From: a virus
Reading direction: 5' to 3' (one strand)
Virus record (IMG/VR): IMGVR_UViG_3300007513_002396
Span: 1 to 64,000 of that record
DNA length: 64,000 nt
In this document: positions 1 through 6,328 of the stretch, piece by piece
How positions within the stretch are numbered: the stretch's first letter is position 1
Layout: each line of letters opens with the position of its first letter
Made by a program: the position numbers and the translations under genes
The notes under the pieces: generated by a model
Told to the model about the DNA's origin: nothing
Database searches by the model: none
Seen by the model: the letters and a program-made list of their open reading frames with translations, nothing else

Positions 1-77
1 ATCAAAACGGCTGGGATGACGGTCATTTTGATATCATTAGAGACAATGAGCCAAACCCCCGCCACCAGGAAGGATAA
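1..77 (+). CDS. 3' end of an unidentified upstream gene (partial)
   Basis: An open frame read from base 3 runs in from the left edge and stops at TAA 75-77, giving a 24-residue acidic/polar C-terminus that ends in NPRHQEG. Its last codons contain the AGGAAGGA that would serve as ribosome binding site for the gene starting at 85, as in the tightly packed phage operons elsewhere here. Too little is visible to name a product. A competing frame (from base 1) is also open but continues into the next gene's frame. Confidence 0.45.
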   Translation, partial: QNGWDDGHFDIIRDNEPNPRHQEG

Positions 78-84
78 TCATAAA

Positions 85-204
85 ATGAGAATCACCCGGC
101 GGCAGCTCAGACAGATAATCCGAGGTATAAAAAATGAAAATCGCTGGCACAGGTTATTTAAACCCATAGCGCAATATTTAATGTTTGTTGAGGAGACAAC
201 ATGA
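85..204 (+). CDS. small basic protein with KRQ/II-R N-terminal signature
   Basis: A 39-residue protein starting MRITRRQLRQIIRG. I chose ATG 85 over an upstream in-frame ATG at 16 because it follows AGGAAGGA (67-74) and because the signature then falls at the extreme N-terminus, exactly as in the next two larger genes (201 and 844). The remainder is short and hydrophobic/basic with no recognisable domain. It overlaps the next gene by 4 bases. Possible readings are a tiny internal or head-associated protein, or a truncated paralogue keeping only the signature. Function unknown. Confidence 0.5.
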   Translation: MRITRRQLRQIIRGIKNENRWHRLFKPIAQYLMFVEETT

Positions 205-680
205 AAGTTTCGAAAAGACAATTACTGAGAATCATTAGAGAAGAAGCTGAAGCAGCAGTCGAGGAAGAAGCTGAAGCTTCTGAAGATAGTGCTGAGGATT
301 CCGCTGAGGAAAGTGAGACTACCACTGAGGCGGCGTTACGCCGTAGAGTTCGAGCTGCACTCATAAAGGAAAGTCGCGGGGCTGGCTTGTTTGGTGGGAT
401 CGGTTTTGAAGGTCTTGGACAAACAAACCAAAGAAATGCTGCTAAGGCCTATCATGGCACATACTCAAATTCTAGAAATCAGCGCGTCGTTAGCGCACCC
501 ACAAGACGTAATCGGCTTGTTAAGGAAGAAGCTGCGGGTAATCCCAAAGATGTGCTTTACAAGACAGTGCTCCCCGCATTAGAGGATGCTGGATTTCGTG
601 GGATAGAAGCTTTCAAAATGCTTCGCAAGGTTGTTCAAGCCATGGAAGCTGATCTTCAAGCAATGCTTGGTCCACGATAA
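201..680 (+). CDS. KRQ-signature acidic protein, putative head/internal protein
   Basis: A 159-residue protein of unknown function. It starts with MKVSKRQLLRIIREE, followed by a strongly acidic Glu/Ala/Ser-rich stretch (about residues 16-42), a basic helix (about 45-57), a Gly/Asn/Arg-rich middle and a helical C-terminus (about 112-159). The start overlaps the preceding gene by 4 bases (ATGA-type coupling), and the stop overlaps the start of the small lipoprotein at 680. The basic N-terminal signature followed by an acidic linker is shared with the product of 844-1653. In T4, short conserved N-terminal peptides direct internal proteins into the prohead and are later cleaved; a similar role here is inference only. 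Confidence 0.75.
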   Translation: MKVSKRQLLRIIREEAEAAVEEEAEASEDSAEDSAEESETTTEAALRRRVRAALIKESRGAGLFGGIGFEGLGQTNQRNAAKAYHGTYSNSRNQRVVSAPTRRNRLVKEEAAGNPKDVLYKTVLPALEDAGFRGIEAFKMLRKVVQAMEADLQAMLGPR

Positions 681-847
681 TGAAAATGCCCATTGTCATA
701 CCCTTATTTTTAGGATTGGTTATAATGGGCTGTCCCAAGAAACCAGCAACTCCACAAGCTGCTTATCCAGAATTTGAGGAAGTTGACTTACCAGATGATG
801 ATGAACTAGACGACTTACCAGAAGCTGGTGATAAGGATATTAAATGA
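680..847 (+). CDS. small lipoprotein (55 aa)
   Basis: A short gene between two KRQ-signature genes. ATG 680 overlaps the upstream TAA by one base, and its stop TGA 845-847 overlaps the next ATG at 844. The product has a short charged N-terminus, a hydrophobic segment (about residues 4-17) and a lipobox IMGC with Cys18, which is a signal-peptidase-II lipoprotein pattern. The exported part is only about 37 residues and very acidic (D/E runs around 32-50). Phage lipoproteins of this size include Rz1-type outer spanins and superinfection-exclusion proteins, but spanins are usually proline-rich and sit beside an inner-membrane partner, which I do not see. Role unknown. Confidence 0.6.
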   Translation: MKMPIVIPLFLGLVIMGCPKKPATPQAAYPEFEEVDLPDDDELDDLPEAGDKDIK

Positions 848-1653
848 AGCTCACAAAACGACAAATCTTAAAAATTATTAGAGAAGAAGCAGAAGGCTTA
901 AACGTGGCTCGAGTTTTTGGGGCAACGTCTAATCATCAAGACGAAGAGGAAGCTATTGCTGATCCAGAAATTGAAGTTGATGCTGTGGAAGATGTGTGGG
1001 CCGGTGGTGACAATTTGGTTGATCCTATTGATGCACAAGAGGTAACGACTGACGTGCCAGTAGAATCCGGAATCGAAATTGACGAAATAGTAGAAAGAAT
1101 TTCTAGAAAGCTTCGAATCAAGAGGATCATTCAAGAAGTAGACTGGGTGGATCCCATGGCTTTCTTGCCTGATGCAGAATCGGTGGAGCAAGCATTCGCT
1201 TCTGGTGATCGTATTTCTTTGATGATTGACCAACCAGGACTTGTTGGAGAGGTAGAACCAGAAGATGACGAAGAACTGGACGAACTTGAAGAAAGCGTTG
1301 CGAGGGCATTCGGTCTTTCATTGAAAAAAAGATTAACTGAAGAAGAGCAGAAACCACCCGAGGGTGAGGCTCCTCCAGAAAGTGAGTCTTCAGATGAGGC
1401 ACCACCCGAGGGTGAAGCGCAGGATGAAGCACCCCCAGAGGGTGAGGCTGCAGAAGATCCCACAACACAAGCAGGAAAAAAGGCGGCAGTAGCTTTAGAC
1501 AAAAGTGCAGCGCAACCGCTCGTTTCAGCCATAGACTCCGCTGGAAATTTAGCTGGTGTAGAAGAAATTCTCACACAACTCATCCAACAGATGTCTGATG
1601 ATGGTAAGGGCTTAGCTAAGAAAGCGATGCAAAATCTTGTTCGTGAAGCTTAG
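844..1653 (+). CDS. KRQ-signature acidic repeat protein, putative head/internal protein
   Basis: A 269-residue protein of unknown function. It starts with MKLTKRQILKIIREEAEG, closely matching the N-terminus encoded at 201. The body is very acidic (Asp/Glu-rich across about residues 30-155), then carries a P-P-E-G-E-A repeat (about 171-202), and ends in a small helical C-terminal region (about 210-269) rich in Ala, Lys and Gln. A second basic segment (RISRKLRIKRIIQEV, about 85-99) resembles the N-terminal signature and may be an internal echo of it. ATGA coupling with the preceding lipoprotein suggests one transcript. Acidic, low-complexity composition fits a scaffold or internal head protein, but no family is recognised. 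Confidence 0.75.
   Translation: MKLTKRQILKIIREEAEGLNVARVFGATSNHQDEEEAIADPEIEVDAVEDVWAGGDNLVDPIDAQEVTTDVPVESGIEIDEIVERISRKLRIKRIIQEVDWVDPMAFLPDAESVEQAFASGDRISLMIDQPGLVGEVEPEDDEELDELEESVARAFGLSLKKRLTEEEQKPPEGEAPPESESSDEAPPEGEAQDEAPPEGEAAEDPTTQAGKKAAVALDKSAAQPLVSAIDSAGNLAGVEEILTQLIQQMSDDGKGLAKKAMQNLVREA
1354..1448 (+). repeat. three imperfect 17-bp coding repeats (PPEGEA)
   Basis: Near-identical 17-base units with core CCACCCGAGGGTGA begin at about 1354, 1402 and 1432 (the third has CCCCCAGAG in place of CCACCCGAG). They encode three copies of PPEGEA separated by Ser/Asp/Glu/Gln spacers. They lie wholly inside the 844-1653 gene and look like a coding linker expansion, not a regulatory array. 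Confidence 0.8.
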
Positions 1654-1658
1654 TACAT

Positions 1659-1940
1659 CTACCGTACTTCCGTTAATATTGATATAGCTCTTCTTTTTAG
1701 TTTTCTTGGACATGCTTTAATAAACGCTTCGACCTTAGAAGCGGTTGATTTAGACAGGTCATCTATGTGATTAACCAGTGATACTGGTCGGCGTGCTTTG
1801 GTATATTTTGCACCACGGTTAGTATCGTTATGCTCATAAATCCTTCGATTTATATCAGTTGTGATACCGCAGTATAAAGACCCGTCTTTACATTCGACAA
1901 GATATACAGACCATTTTTGTTCTGGAATCGATGACATCAA
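1659..1940 (-). CDS. GIY-YIG endonuclease, YhbQ/UPF0213-like
   Basis: A 93-residue single-domain GIY-YIG nuclease. The N-terminal half shows the family core: VYLVECKDGSLYCGIT (the GIY and YIG positions as VYL and YCG), followed by the conserved Arg in DINRRIYEHN and a later basic stretch, KYTKARRPVS. Length and layout match the small stand-alone YhbQ/UPF0213 family. Such proteins cut or nick DNA; in phages they may process host DNA or act as homing-type nucleases. It is convergent with the upstream gene (5-base gap), and its start overlaps the divergent start at 1931. The second Met (at 1937) is an equally good start. Confidence 0.85.
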   Translation of the reverse strand: MMSSIPEQKWSVYLVECKDGSLYCGITTDINRRIYEHNDTNRGAKYTKARRPVSLVNHIDDLSKSTASKVEAFIKACPRKLKRRAISILTEVR

Positions 1941-2257
1941 AAAATAATAAAAGAAAATTTAAAGCTGGACAACTTATTGTTGCACACTCTCATGCTGGTG
2001 TAGATGTGAAAGTAAGGCTCACCCGGAGGGATAGCCAAGACCTCGGTTGGTTTGGTGTACTAGTAGACAAAAAAGATGCACAGCTATTAAAGGATGCAGG
2101 GGTACCATGGATAGAGCCAGAACAATTCGAGACCTTTACCTTCGATTACCAAATAGTTAAACTTGTCTATAAAAAGCGAAGCAAACCAAAGGTTTTTACC
2201 AAAGATGGACAACGTATTATCCGGAAGCAACGAAAGCAGCGGAAACGAAAGGAGTGA
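1931..2257 (+). CDS. conserved hypothetical protein
   Basis: A 108-residue protein of unknown function. The N-terminal half looks like a small beta-rich domain (KFKAGQLIVAHSHAGVDVKV), and the C-terminus is extremely basic (about residues 82-108, Lys/Arg/Gln-rich), suggesting nucleic-acid or polyanion contact. Its start overlaps the divergent GIY-YIG start by 10 bases, so the two promoters must lie inside each other's coding sequence. Its basic tail overlaps the following gene in another frame. Confidence 0.6.
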   Translation: MTSKNNKRKFKAGQLIVAHSHAGVDVKVRLTRRDSQDLGWFGVLVDKKDAQLLKDAGVPWIEPEQFETFTFDYQIVKLVYKKRSKPKVFTKDGQRIIRKQRKQRKRKE

Positions 2258-2507
2258 TTATTCAGGTCCTCTTGATCACGCAAAAGAGAACGCGCTTAAA
2301 TTTATCTTCGGAATGCAAACACTTAGCACATTCAAGACCATATCAGACCGAATTGAATTACTTGAAGCGCTAATGAGCTTACCGCTACTTCAATCCGGTA
2401 GTACAGAAGACGCGCTGTTTGCCAAGAAACAATATGATAGGGAGATGGAAGAGCTAGAAACAGCGATTGTAGTTTTTTGCTCTCTTCCAGATGCGCCTGA
2501 GGCTTAG
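2205..2507 (+). CDS. small helical hypothetical protein
   Basis: A 100-residue protein if ATG 2205 is used. An in-frame start at 2163 would lengthen the overlap with the upstream gene, and the extra residues look like an out-of-frame reading of that gene. The body from about residue 15 is predicted helical (DHAKENALKFIFGMQ, then two more helices), with no recognised domain. It ends 4 bases into the opposite-strand vWA gene's stop, so the two are tail-to-tail. The start is uncertain because no good ribosome binding site is close. Confidence 0.5.
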   Translation: MDNVLSGSNESSGNERSDYSGPLDHAKENALKFIFGMQTLSTFKTISDRIELLEALMSLPLLQSGSTEDALFAKKQYDREMEELETAIVVFCSLPDAPEA

Positions 2508-3418
2508 GAAGATATTCCGTATGTGACCTCTACGAGGGTACCGCCATCAGGAATTGTTAGAAAGAACACAGTGTTAATTCGCTCATCATATTGCCACTCG
2601 CTTGGATCGAGTTGTTCACCGTCAACGAACGCCGTGATTGTTTCAATTACTGGAGAGAATGATAGTTCAAGTTCCTCTATCGGCTCAAAGGGCTTACTGG
2701 CTTCTTCAACCCCGGGAGTCCAGTCTTCATCGCATATATCAATTTCTACGCCACCAAAGCTTTGAGTAACTTCTAGATATTTTTCGCCTACCTCATCCGC
2801 ACATGTACTTTCATTTAGACCTACAATAGAGGAAATGAGAACACGAGACCGTTGGGTAGTTATCCACCCGTAGAAATCCGACGCTGTCCAGTCCCAGGAT
2901 TGTTCATCTTCATCTGACACGAACACAACGAGAAGCGCTGCAGAAGATCGCATCCAGGTTGATGAATAAGCGCCGAGGTCCATGTACGTATACACAGATT
3001 CGAAGCCCTGTTCTAGTGGTGGTCCGCCCCACCCGCTACCATTGTTTAGCGCATTTAAAGCATTTGTTGCATCTATTATATCATCACCCGGTACTAGCGG
3101 AAATGTTGAATTTGAAAGCGCTTCATCTGGATCTGTGCTGATTATACCCAACCTCCATCCAGTGTCAAGGGGAAGACTGTTGAGCATCTCCTCAATCCCA
3201 AGAAGTAATTGTACATCATGATTGCTCATGCTACCTGATCGATCGATGACCCAAAGGATATCGTATCCATCAGTTTGTGATGGTTGAACAAACGAGTCAA
3301 CCCATAAGCCTGGGTATGTTTCAACCTCCACTTCATGAGTTAGCCAGTTATCTGATTGACAGCCTGATATAATAAACAAGGCTGTGGATAAAAGAAGTAA
3401 AAATGTGAAGCCCCGCAT
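2504..3418 (-). CDS. von Willebrand factor A domain lipoprotein
   Basis: A 304-residue exported lipoprotein. The signal sequence (about residues 1-19) ends in the lipobox IISGC (Cys20). A vWA domain spans roughly 50-235, with the metal-ion MIDAS motif DRSGS (Asp59, Ser61, Ser63) preceded by a hydrophobic strand (YDILWVI). The C-terminal 60 residues look beta-rich. vWA domains bind partners through a divalent metal. With Gln at +2 after the Cys, an outer-membrane location is likely in a Gram-negative cell. AGTGGAGG lies just upstream of the start. It is on the minus strand against the flow of its neighbours, as phage cargo ("moron") genes often are. Possible roles are surface modification or superinfection blocking (inference). 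Confidence 0.8.
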   Translation of the reverse strand: MRGFTFLLLLSTALFIISGCQSDNWLTHEVEVETYPGLWVDSFVQPSQTDGYDILWVIDRSGSMSNHDVQLLLGIEEMLNSLPLDTGWRLGIISTDPDEALSNSTFPLVPGDDIIDATNALNALNNGSGWGGPPLEQGFESVYTYMDLGAYSSTWMRSSAALLVVFVSDEDEQSWDWTASDFYGWITTQRSRVLISSIVGLNESTCADEVGEKYLEVTQSFGGVEIDICDEDWTPGVEEASKPFEPIEELELSFSPVIETITAFVDGEQLDPSEWQYDERINTVFFLTIPDGGTLVEVTYGISS

Positions 3419-3554
3419 CCATCCTCCACTTTTTAACTATAGAAAAAAAATGCATTTCCTGTATGTACATTTAGTCTACGGTGATTAATTTTTATCTGTT
3501 CCCATGATATGGGACGCTAAGACCTAAGAATGACCAGTGGAGGTACAAAAAAAA

Positions 3555-4010
3555 ATGAGTCTTTTTCCTATTACTCGTATGAGTATTCTTAATCCTATTT
3601 CTGATTTTGATCATATTTTTGACACGTTGATGGACAGTAATTACCGCCTATCACCGCGCACTTATACTAACGTTACGGAGCCTGTTTCAACAGTTCCGCG
3701 TGCAAATATTCTTGAAGAGAAGAATGGTTTCGCAATCGAACTAGCTGCACCTGGCTTTTCTCGTGGAGACTTCTCGATTGAAGTCAATGAAAGCACTTTG
3801 ACTGTCTCGGTTTCTTCTGAAGATGGTCCAGAGTATGCTGAAAAGCTAAAGAGTCGTGAATATAGCTACACTTCGTTTACTCGAAGTTGGAATCTTCCAG
3901 AAAACGTCAGTGTTAACATGATTGATGCGCGCTATGAAGCGGGTATTCTAATTGTCAATATTCCCGTTGAGATGAAGACTGCTAAGAAGCTTCAGATTGA
4001 AGTACAGTAA
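3555..4010 (+). CDS. small heat shock protein, Hsp20/alpha-crystallin family
   Basis: A 151-residue ATP-independent holdase. The alpha-crystallin domain spans about residues 46-150: it opens with VPRANILEEKNGFAIEL, has the A-P-G-F turn, the RSWNLPENV strand near 113, and the conserved G-I-L-x-V-x-I-P near the C-terminus. The N-terminal arm carries FDHIFDTLMDS, typical of phage and bacterial Hsp20. I chose ATG 3555 because GGAGG (3539-3543) sits at normal spacing; a GTG at 3537 would be inside that site. Hsp20 genes are common in T4-like marine phages, where roles in scaffolding or capsid folding have been proposed. A terminator follows at 4036. Confidence 0.93.
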   Translation: MSLFPITRMSILNPISDFDHIFDTLMDSNYRLSPRTYTNVTEPVSTVPRANILEEKNGFAIELAAPGFSRGDFSIEVNESTLTVSVSSEDGPEYAEKLKSREYSYTSFTRSWNLPENVSVNMIDARYEAGILIVNIPVEMKTAKKLQIEVQ

Positions 4011-4035
4011 ACATATTCATTAAGCTTCGATTAAG

Positions 4036-4062
4036 ACGGTCCGGTTTATCCGGGCCGTTTTT
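4036..4062 (+). terminator. Rho-independent terminator after hsp20
   Basis: A 9-base stem (ACGGTCCGG with CCGGGCCGT, one G-T wobble) around a 5-base loop, followed directly by a T run (4058-4062). It lies 25 bases after the Hsp20 stop and ends that transcript before the next gene's ribosome binding site at 4145-4153. Confidence 0.85.
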
Positions 4063-4159
4063 ATTTGTATGTCGACATATTTAGATGTATGAGTTCACAT
4101 GATACAAAGAGTTAGTTCATCACAAATGATAGAAATATTAGCCTTAAGGAGGAGTACCC

Positions 4160-4336
4160 ATGCAAGACACCAAAAATCTACAAACGCTCTATCATATGCG
4201 CAAGTCTTTGCTTACTCTCCATCGTGCAAGGCACTGCGCTTTAGATGCAGATGATATCAATACGGCGAAAGATCTAAAGAAGTGCATCGATACAGTGGGA
4301 AAGCGTATCAAATTACTCGGTATAAATAAGAAATGA
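4160..4336 (+). CDS. small hypothetical protein (58 aa)
   Basis: ATG 4160 follows a near-perfect ribosome binding site, AAGGAGGAG (4145-4153). The 58-residue product (starting MQDTKNLQTLYHM, ending LLGINKK) is basic and looks helical: one helix with HRARHCALDADD, then a second with Lys-rich turns. Its TGA overlaps the ATG of the next gene at 4333, indicating coupled translation. The strong ribosome site, the upstream terminator and the coupling support a real gene. No family is recognised. TATAAATA at its 3' end (4321) is coding and unlikely to be a late promoter. Confidence 0.7.
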   Translation: MQDTKNLQTLYHMRKSLLTLHRARHCALDADDINTAKDLKKCIDTVGKRIKLLGINKK

Positions 4337-4647
4337 AAAGAATAAATGAAGACGGAATAGGGAGTAATTACCACACTCTTGACCCACACTCTATCGATTT
4401 TTTTCATGATGAACGTGTTGAAGTAGAATTATTCCCGTCAGCATGGGGAAAATATTCAGTCCAGATTTCGTGCCCAGACCTGAATTACACTTCAGGCTTA
4501 CGCAATTATCAAACCGAAGAAGAAGCCAATAATTTTGCGCGAAATGAATATACTCAACTTATAACGAAGCTAGACAATCAACAAAACTTGGAAGAACAGC
4601 TTTTATTGCGCGTTCTCTGTCGTCTACAAAGAAGCTCTAACTGCTAA
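4333..4647 (+). CDS. hypothetical protein
   Basis: A 104-residue protein of unknown function, translationally coupled to the 58-residue gene upstream. A beta-rich middle (RVEVELFPSAWGKYSVQI) is followed by a conserved-looking Y-Q-T-E-E-E-A-N-N-F-A motif and a C-terminal helix, a pattern common in small phage proteins that wrap one sheet with a terminal helix. The last 24 bases overlap the end of the convergent protease gene. Confidence 0.6.
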   Translation: MKRINEDGIGSNYHTLDPHSIDFFHDERVEVELFPSAWGKYSVQISCPDLNYTSGLRNYQTEEEANNFARNEYTQLITKLDNQQNLEEQLLLRVLCRLQRSSNC

Positions 4648-5430
4648 GACGAAATTCTGTAATGCTGGGGTTGTACACCCGATTGTAAATTCATCGAATG
4701 AAATAGCTGCACCACTAATAATGGAGATAATTTCTCCATGCTCGTTTAGAATTGGGGAACCACTGCTACCTGGCGCAGCTGGAATAGTGAAAATATAAAT
4801 ATCGGAAACCTGTCCTGTGAAGTATCCGTCAAATACAGGAACCGCTAATGGAACCGCTAGCGCCCTGGGCGATGACATCGTATACACTTCTTCGTGAAGT
4901 GTCGGGTCACTGTCAGAAACCTCAAGTCCGGGCCCGAGGTGTATGTCCGCTATTAGTACGCAAAGGTCGTTGGTGGAGTCCACTGCTAGAATGGTTCCAA
5001 AACCCTCTCTACCAAACCCAGACTCCAGATGCATTTTGTACTGTATCCCGAAGTTTTCCGTGACTGGAGTCCCATTTCCGGGGGCACTGCAAACATGACC
5101 AGCTGTCAACACCAGCGAGGACCCCTTGTGCTGCCCGATTATTACCCCTGACCCTGTGGCGATCGTCTCTGCTGTTGGGAAAGATTGAGGCGCGCAATTA
5201 ACCTCATCATCTCCACAGACTACTTCATAAAATTGAATGTCTTGAGTGACCATCACAAATGATTCTATTGGAAACTTATCATTGGCTGTTTGGATTGTTG
5301 ATGGGGTTGAAATACGAGCAAACCCCGCGGCTAAGATAATGTTCAAGATGGTCAGTACGCCAACAGCGATGTATAGCATCGTACGAAAAGATGGTATGAT
5401 TTTCTTAATATATTGTCTCATATTTTCCAA
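4624..5430 (-). CDS. membrane-anchored trypsin-like (S1/HtrA-type) serine protease
   Basis: A 268-residue protease. One N-terminal membrane segment (about residues 16-36) is followed by an exported chymotrypsin-fold domain with a full triad: His112 in LTAGHVC, an Asp in the loop AVDSTNDLCVL (Asp151 or Asp155), and Ser223 in PGSSGSPI (family pattern G-x-S-G-G/S-P). There is no PDZ domain, so it is shorter than DegP/HtrA. The cysteines (72, 79, 114, 157 and others) could form disulfides in the periplasm. It lies on the minus strand, convergent with its upstream neighbour, like the vWA lipoprotein at 2504. A phage-coded anchored periplasmic protease could trim envelope proteins or block secondary infection; this is inference. 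Confidence 0.87.
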   Translation of the reverse strand: MENMRQYIKKIIPSFRTMLYIAVGVLTILNIILAAGFARISTPSTIQTANDKFPIESFVMVTQDIQFYEVVCGDDEVNCAPQSFPTAETIATGSGVIIGQHKGSSLVLTAGHVCSAPGNGTPVTENFGIQYKMHLESGFGREGFGTILAVDSTNDLCVLIADIHLGPGLEVSDSDPTLHEEVYTMSSPRALAVPLAVPVFDGYFTGQVSDIYIFTIPAAPGSSGSPILNEHGEIISIISGAAISFDEFTIGCTTPALQNFVLAVRASL

Positions 5431-5478
5431 TAGTATTATATCTATACTTATTGCTCATCTTTCTTTTGGTAGACATTC

Positions 5479-6288
5479 ATGAATAAAACAATCGTACTAT
5501 TTGACATGGACGGTACGCTTACGCCGTGCCGAGAAAAGATCAAATCCCCTGTTATAGCAGCCCTACGTAAGCTTAACCCTCACACAAGAATCGGAATAGT
5601 GAGCGGATCAGACTACGATTACATTATGCAACAGTGCGCAGCTCTATTCGATTTTGGTGGTGTTGATCTAGATAATATTGATATTCTACCGTGCAATGGC
5701 ACAAAATTTTATAAATGGGATAAAACAAGTTTCAAGCTTACCCATAATAATGATATGAGAATGGCCTTGGGAAAAGATTCCGGTGGAGCTTCTCAATATC
5801 AAAAGCTTGTGAGAAGAATTACAACACTACAAAATGAGGCTGTCCTGGGTGTGCTAAAGGACACAACGCTTACTGGTACATTTTTACAGTACCGAGGTAG
5901 TTTACTAAACTGGTGCTTTGTGGGTCGAGATGCTGATACTTCTGTTCGTGAAGAATTCGAAAAAATAAATCGTCAACAAAAAGTACGCGTGTTCTATAAA
6001 AATAAGCTTGATAGATTTCTAAAAGATGAAAGTATGTTAGCGACATCGGCCCTTGGTGGTAAAACATCAATTGATATATACCCGCATGGGTGGGATAAAA
6101 CGTTTGCTCTTCAATATTATCCTGGGTGGACTGTGTATTTTGTTGGTGACGCATGTCAAGAGGGCGGAAATGATTGGCACATCTATCAGGCGCTAAAAGA
6201 CTTAGGAAGAAATTTCGATCGATCGTATTGGACAAAAAGTCCGGAGGACACTGTTAATATTATCGATCAGGTTATAGAAAGGCTGTAA
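5479..6288 (+). CDS. phosphomannomutase, eukaryotic PMM (HAD) family
   Basis: A 269-residue HAD-superfamily enzyme matching eukaryotic PMM1/PMM2 along its length. It has the nucleophile loop FDMDGTLT (Asp9/Asp11), the I-G-I-V-S-G-S-D segment near 38-45, the cap-domain substrate pattern GTFLQYRGSLLN, the late SIDIYPHGWDKT, and the VGDACQEGGNDWHIY metal/phosphate loop. The family interconverts mannose-6-phosphate and mannose-1-phosphate, the step before GDP-mannose. That fits the GDP-mannose dehydratase and GDP-fucose synthase in the glycan island (43476, 42547), though no GDP-mannose pyrophosphorylase is seen here. This family is mostly eukaryotic; bacteria usually use the unrelated ManB type. 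The ribosome binding site is weak. Confidence 0.88.
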   Translation: MNKTIVLFDMDGTLTPCREKIKSPVIAALRKLNPHTRIGIVSGSDYDYIMQQCAALFDFGGVDLDNIDILPCNGTKFYKWDKTSFKLTHNNDMRMALGKDSGGASQYQKLVRRITTLQNEAVLGVLKDTTLTGTFLQYRGSLLNWCFVGRDADTSVREEFEKINRQQKVRVFYKNKLDRFLKDESMLATSALGGKTSIDIYPHGWDKTFALQYYPGWTVYFVGDACQEGGNDWHIYQALKDLGRNFDRSYWTKSPEDTVNIIDQVIERL

Positions 6289-6316
6289 ATCTGCACGAAA
6301 AACGTTACGATATAAT
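6286..6316 (+). promoter_or_regulatory. candidate phage promoter: box + TATAAT
   Basis: The sequence TAAATCTGCA (6286-6295), 15 bases, then TATAAT (6311-6316), sits in the 40-base gap before the helicase gene. The same box (11 identical bases counting the preceding G) with the same 15-base spacing to TATAA recurs at 44525. There is no standard -35 here, so the box may bind a phage activator, like the T4 MotA box ahead of middle genes (analogy only). Confidence 0.45.
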
Positions 6317-6328
6317 GTTGGAGAGTGC

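Noticed and set aside
3537-3554. GTG 3537 as Hsp20 start
   Set aside because: It overlaps the GGAGG ribosome binding site, which fits ATG 3555.
4319-4326. TATAAATA resembling a T4 late promoter
   Set aside because: It lies in the last codons of the 58-residue gene, with almost no leader before the next start, so a late transcript start is unlikely; best read as coding sequence.
5246-5482. Plus-strand open frame opposite the protease gene
   Set aside because: It is antisense to a protein with a complete catalytic triad and has low-information composition; a shadow frame.
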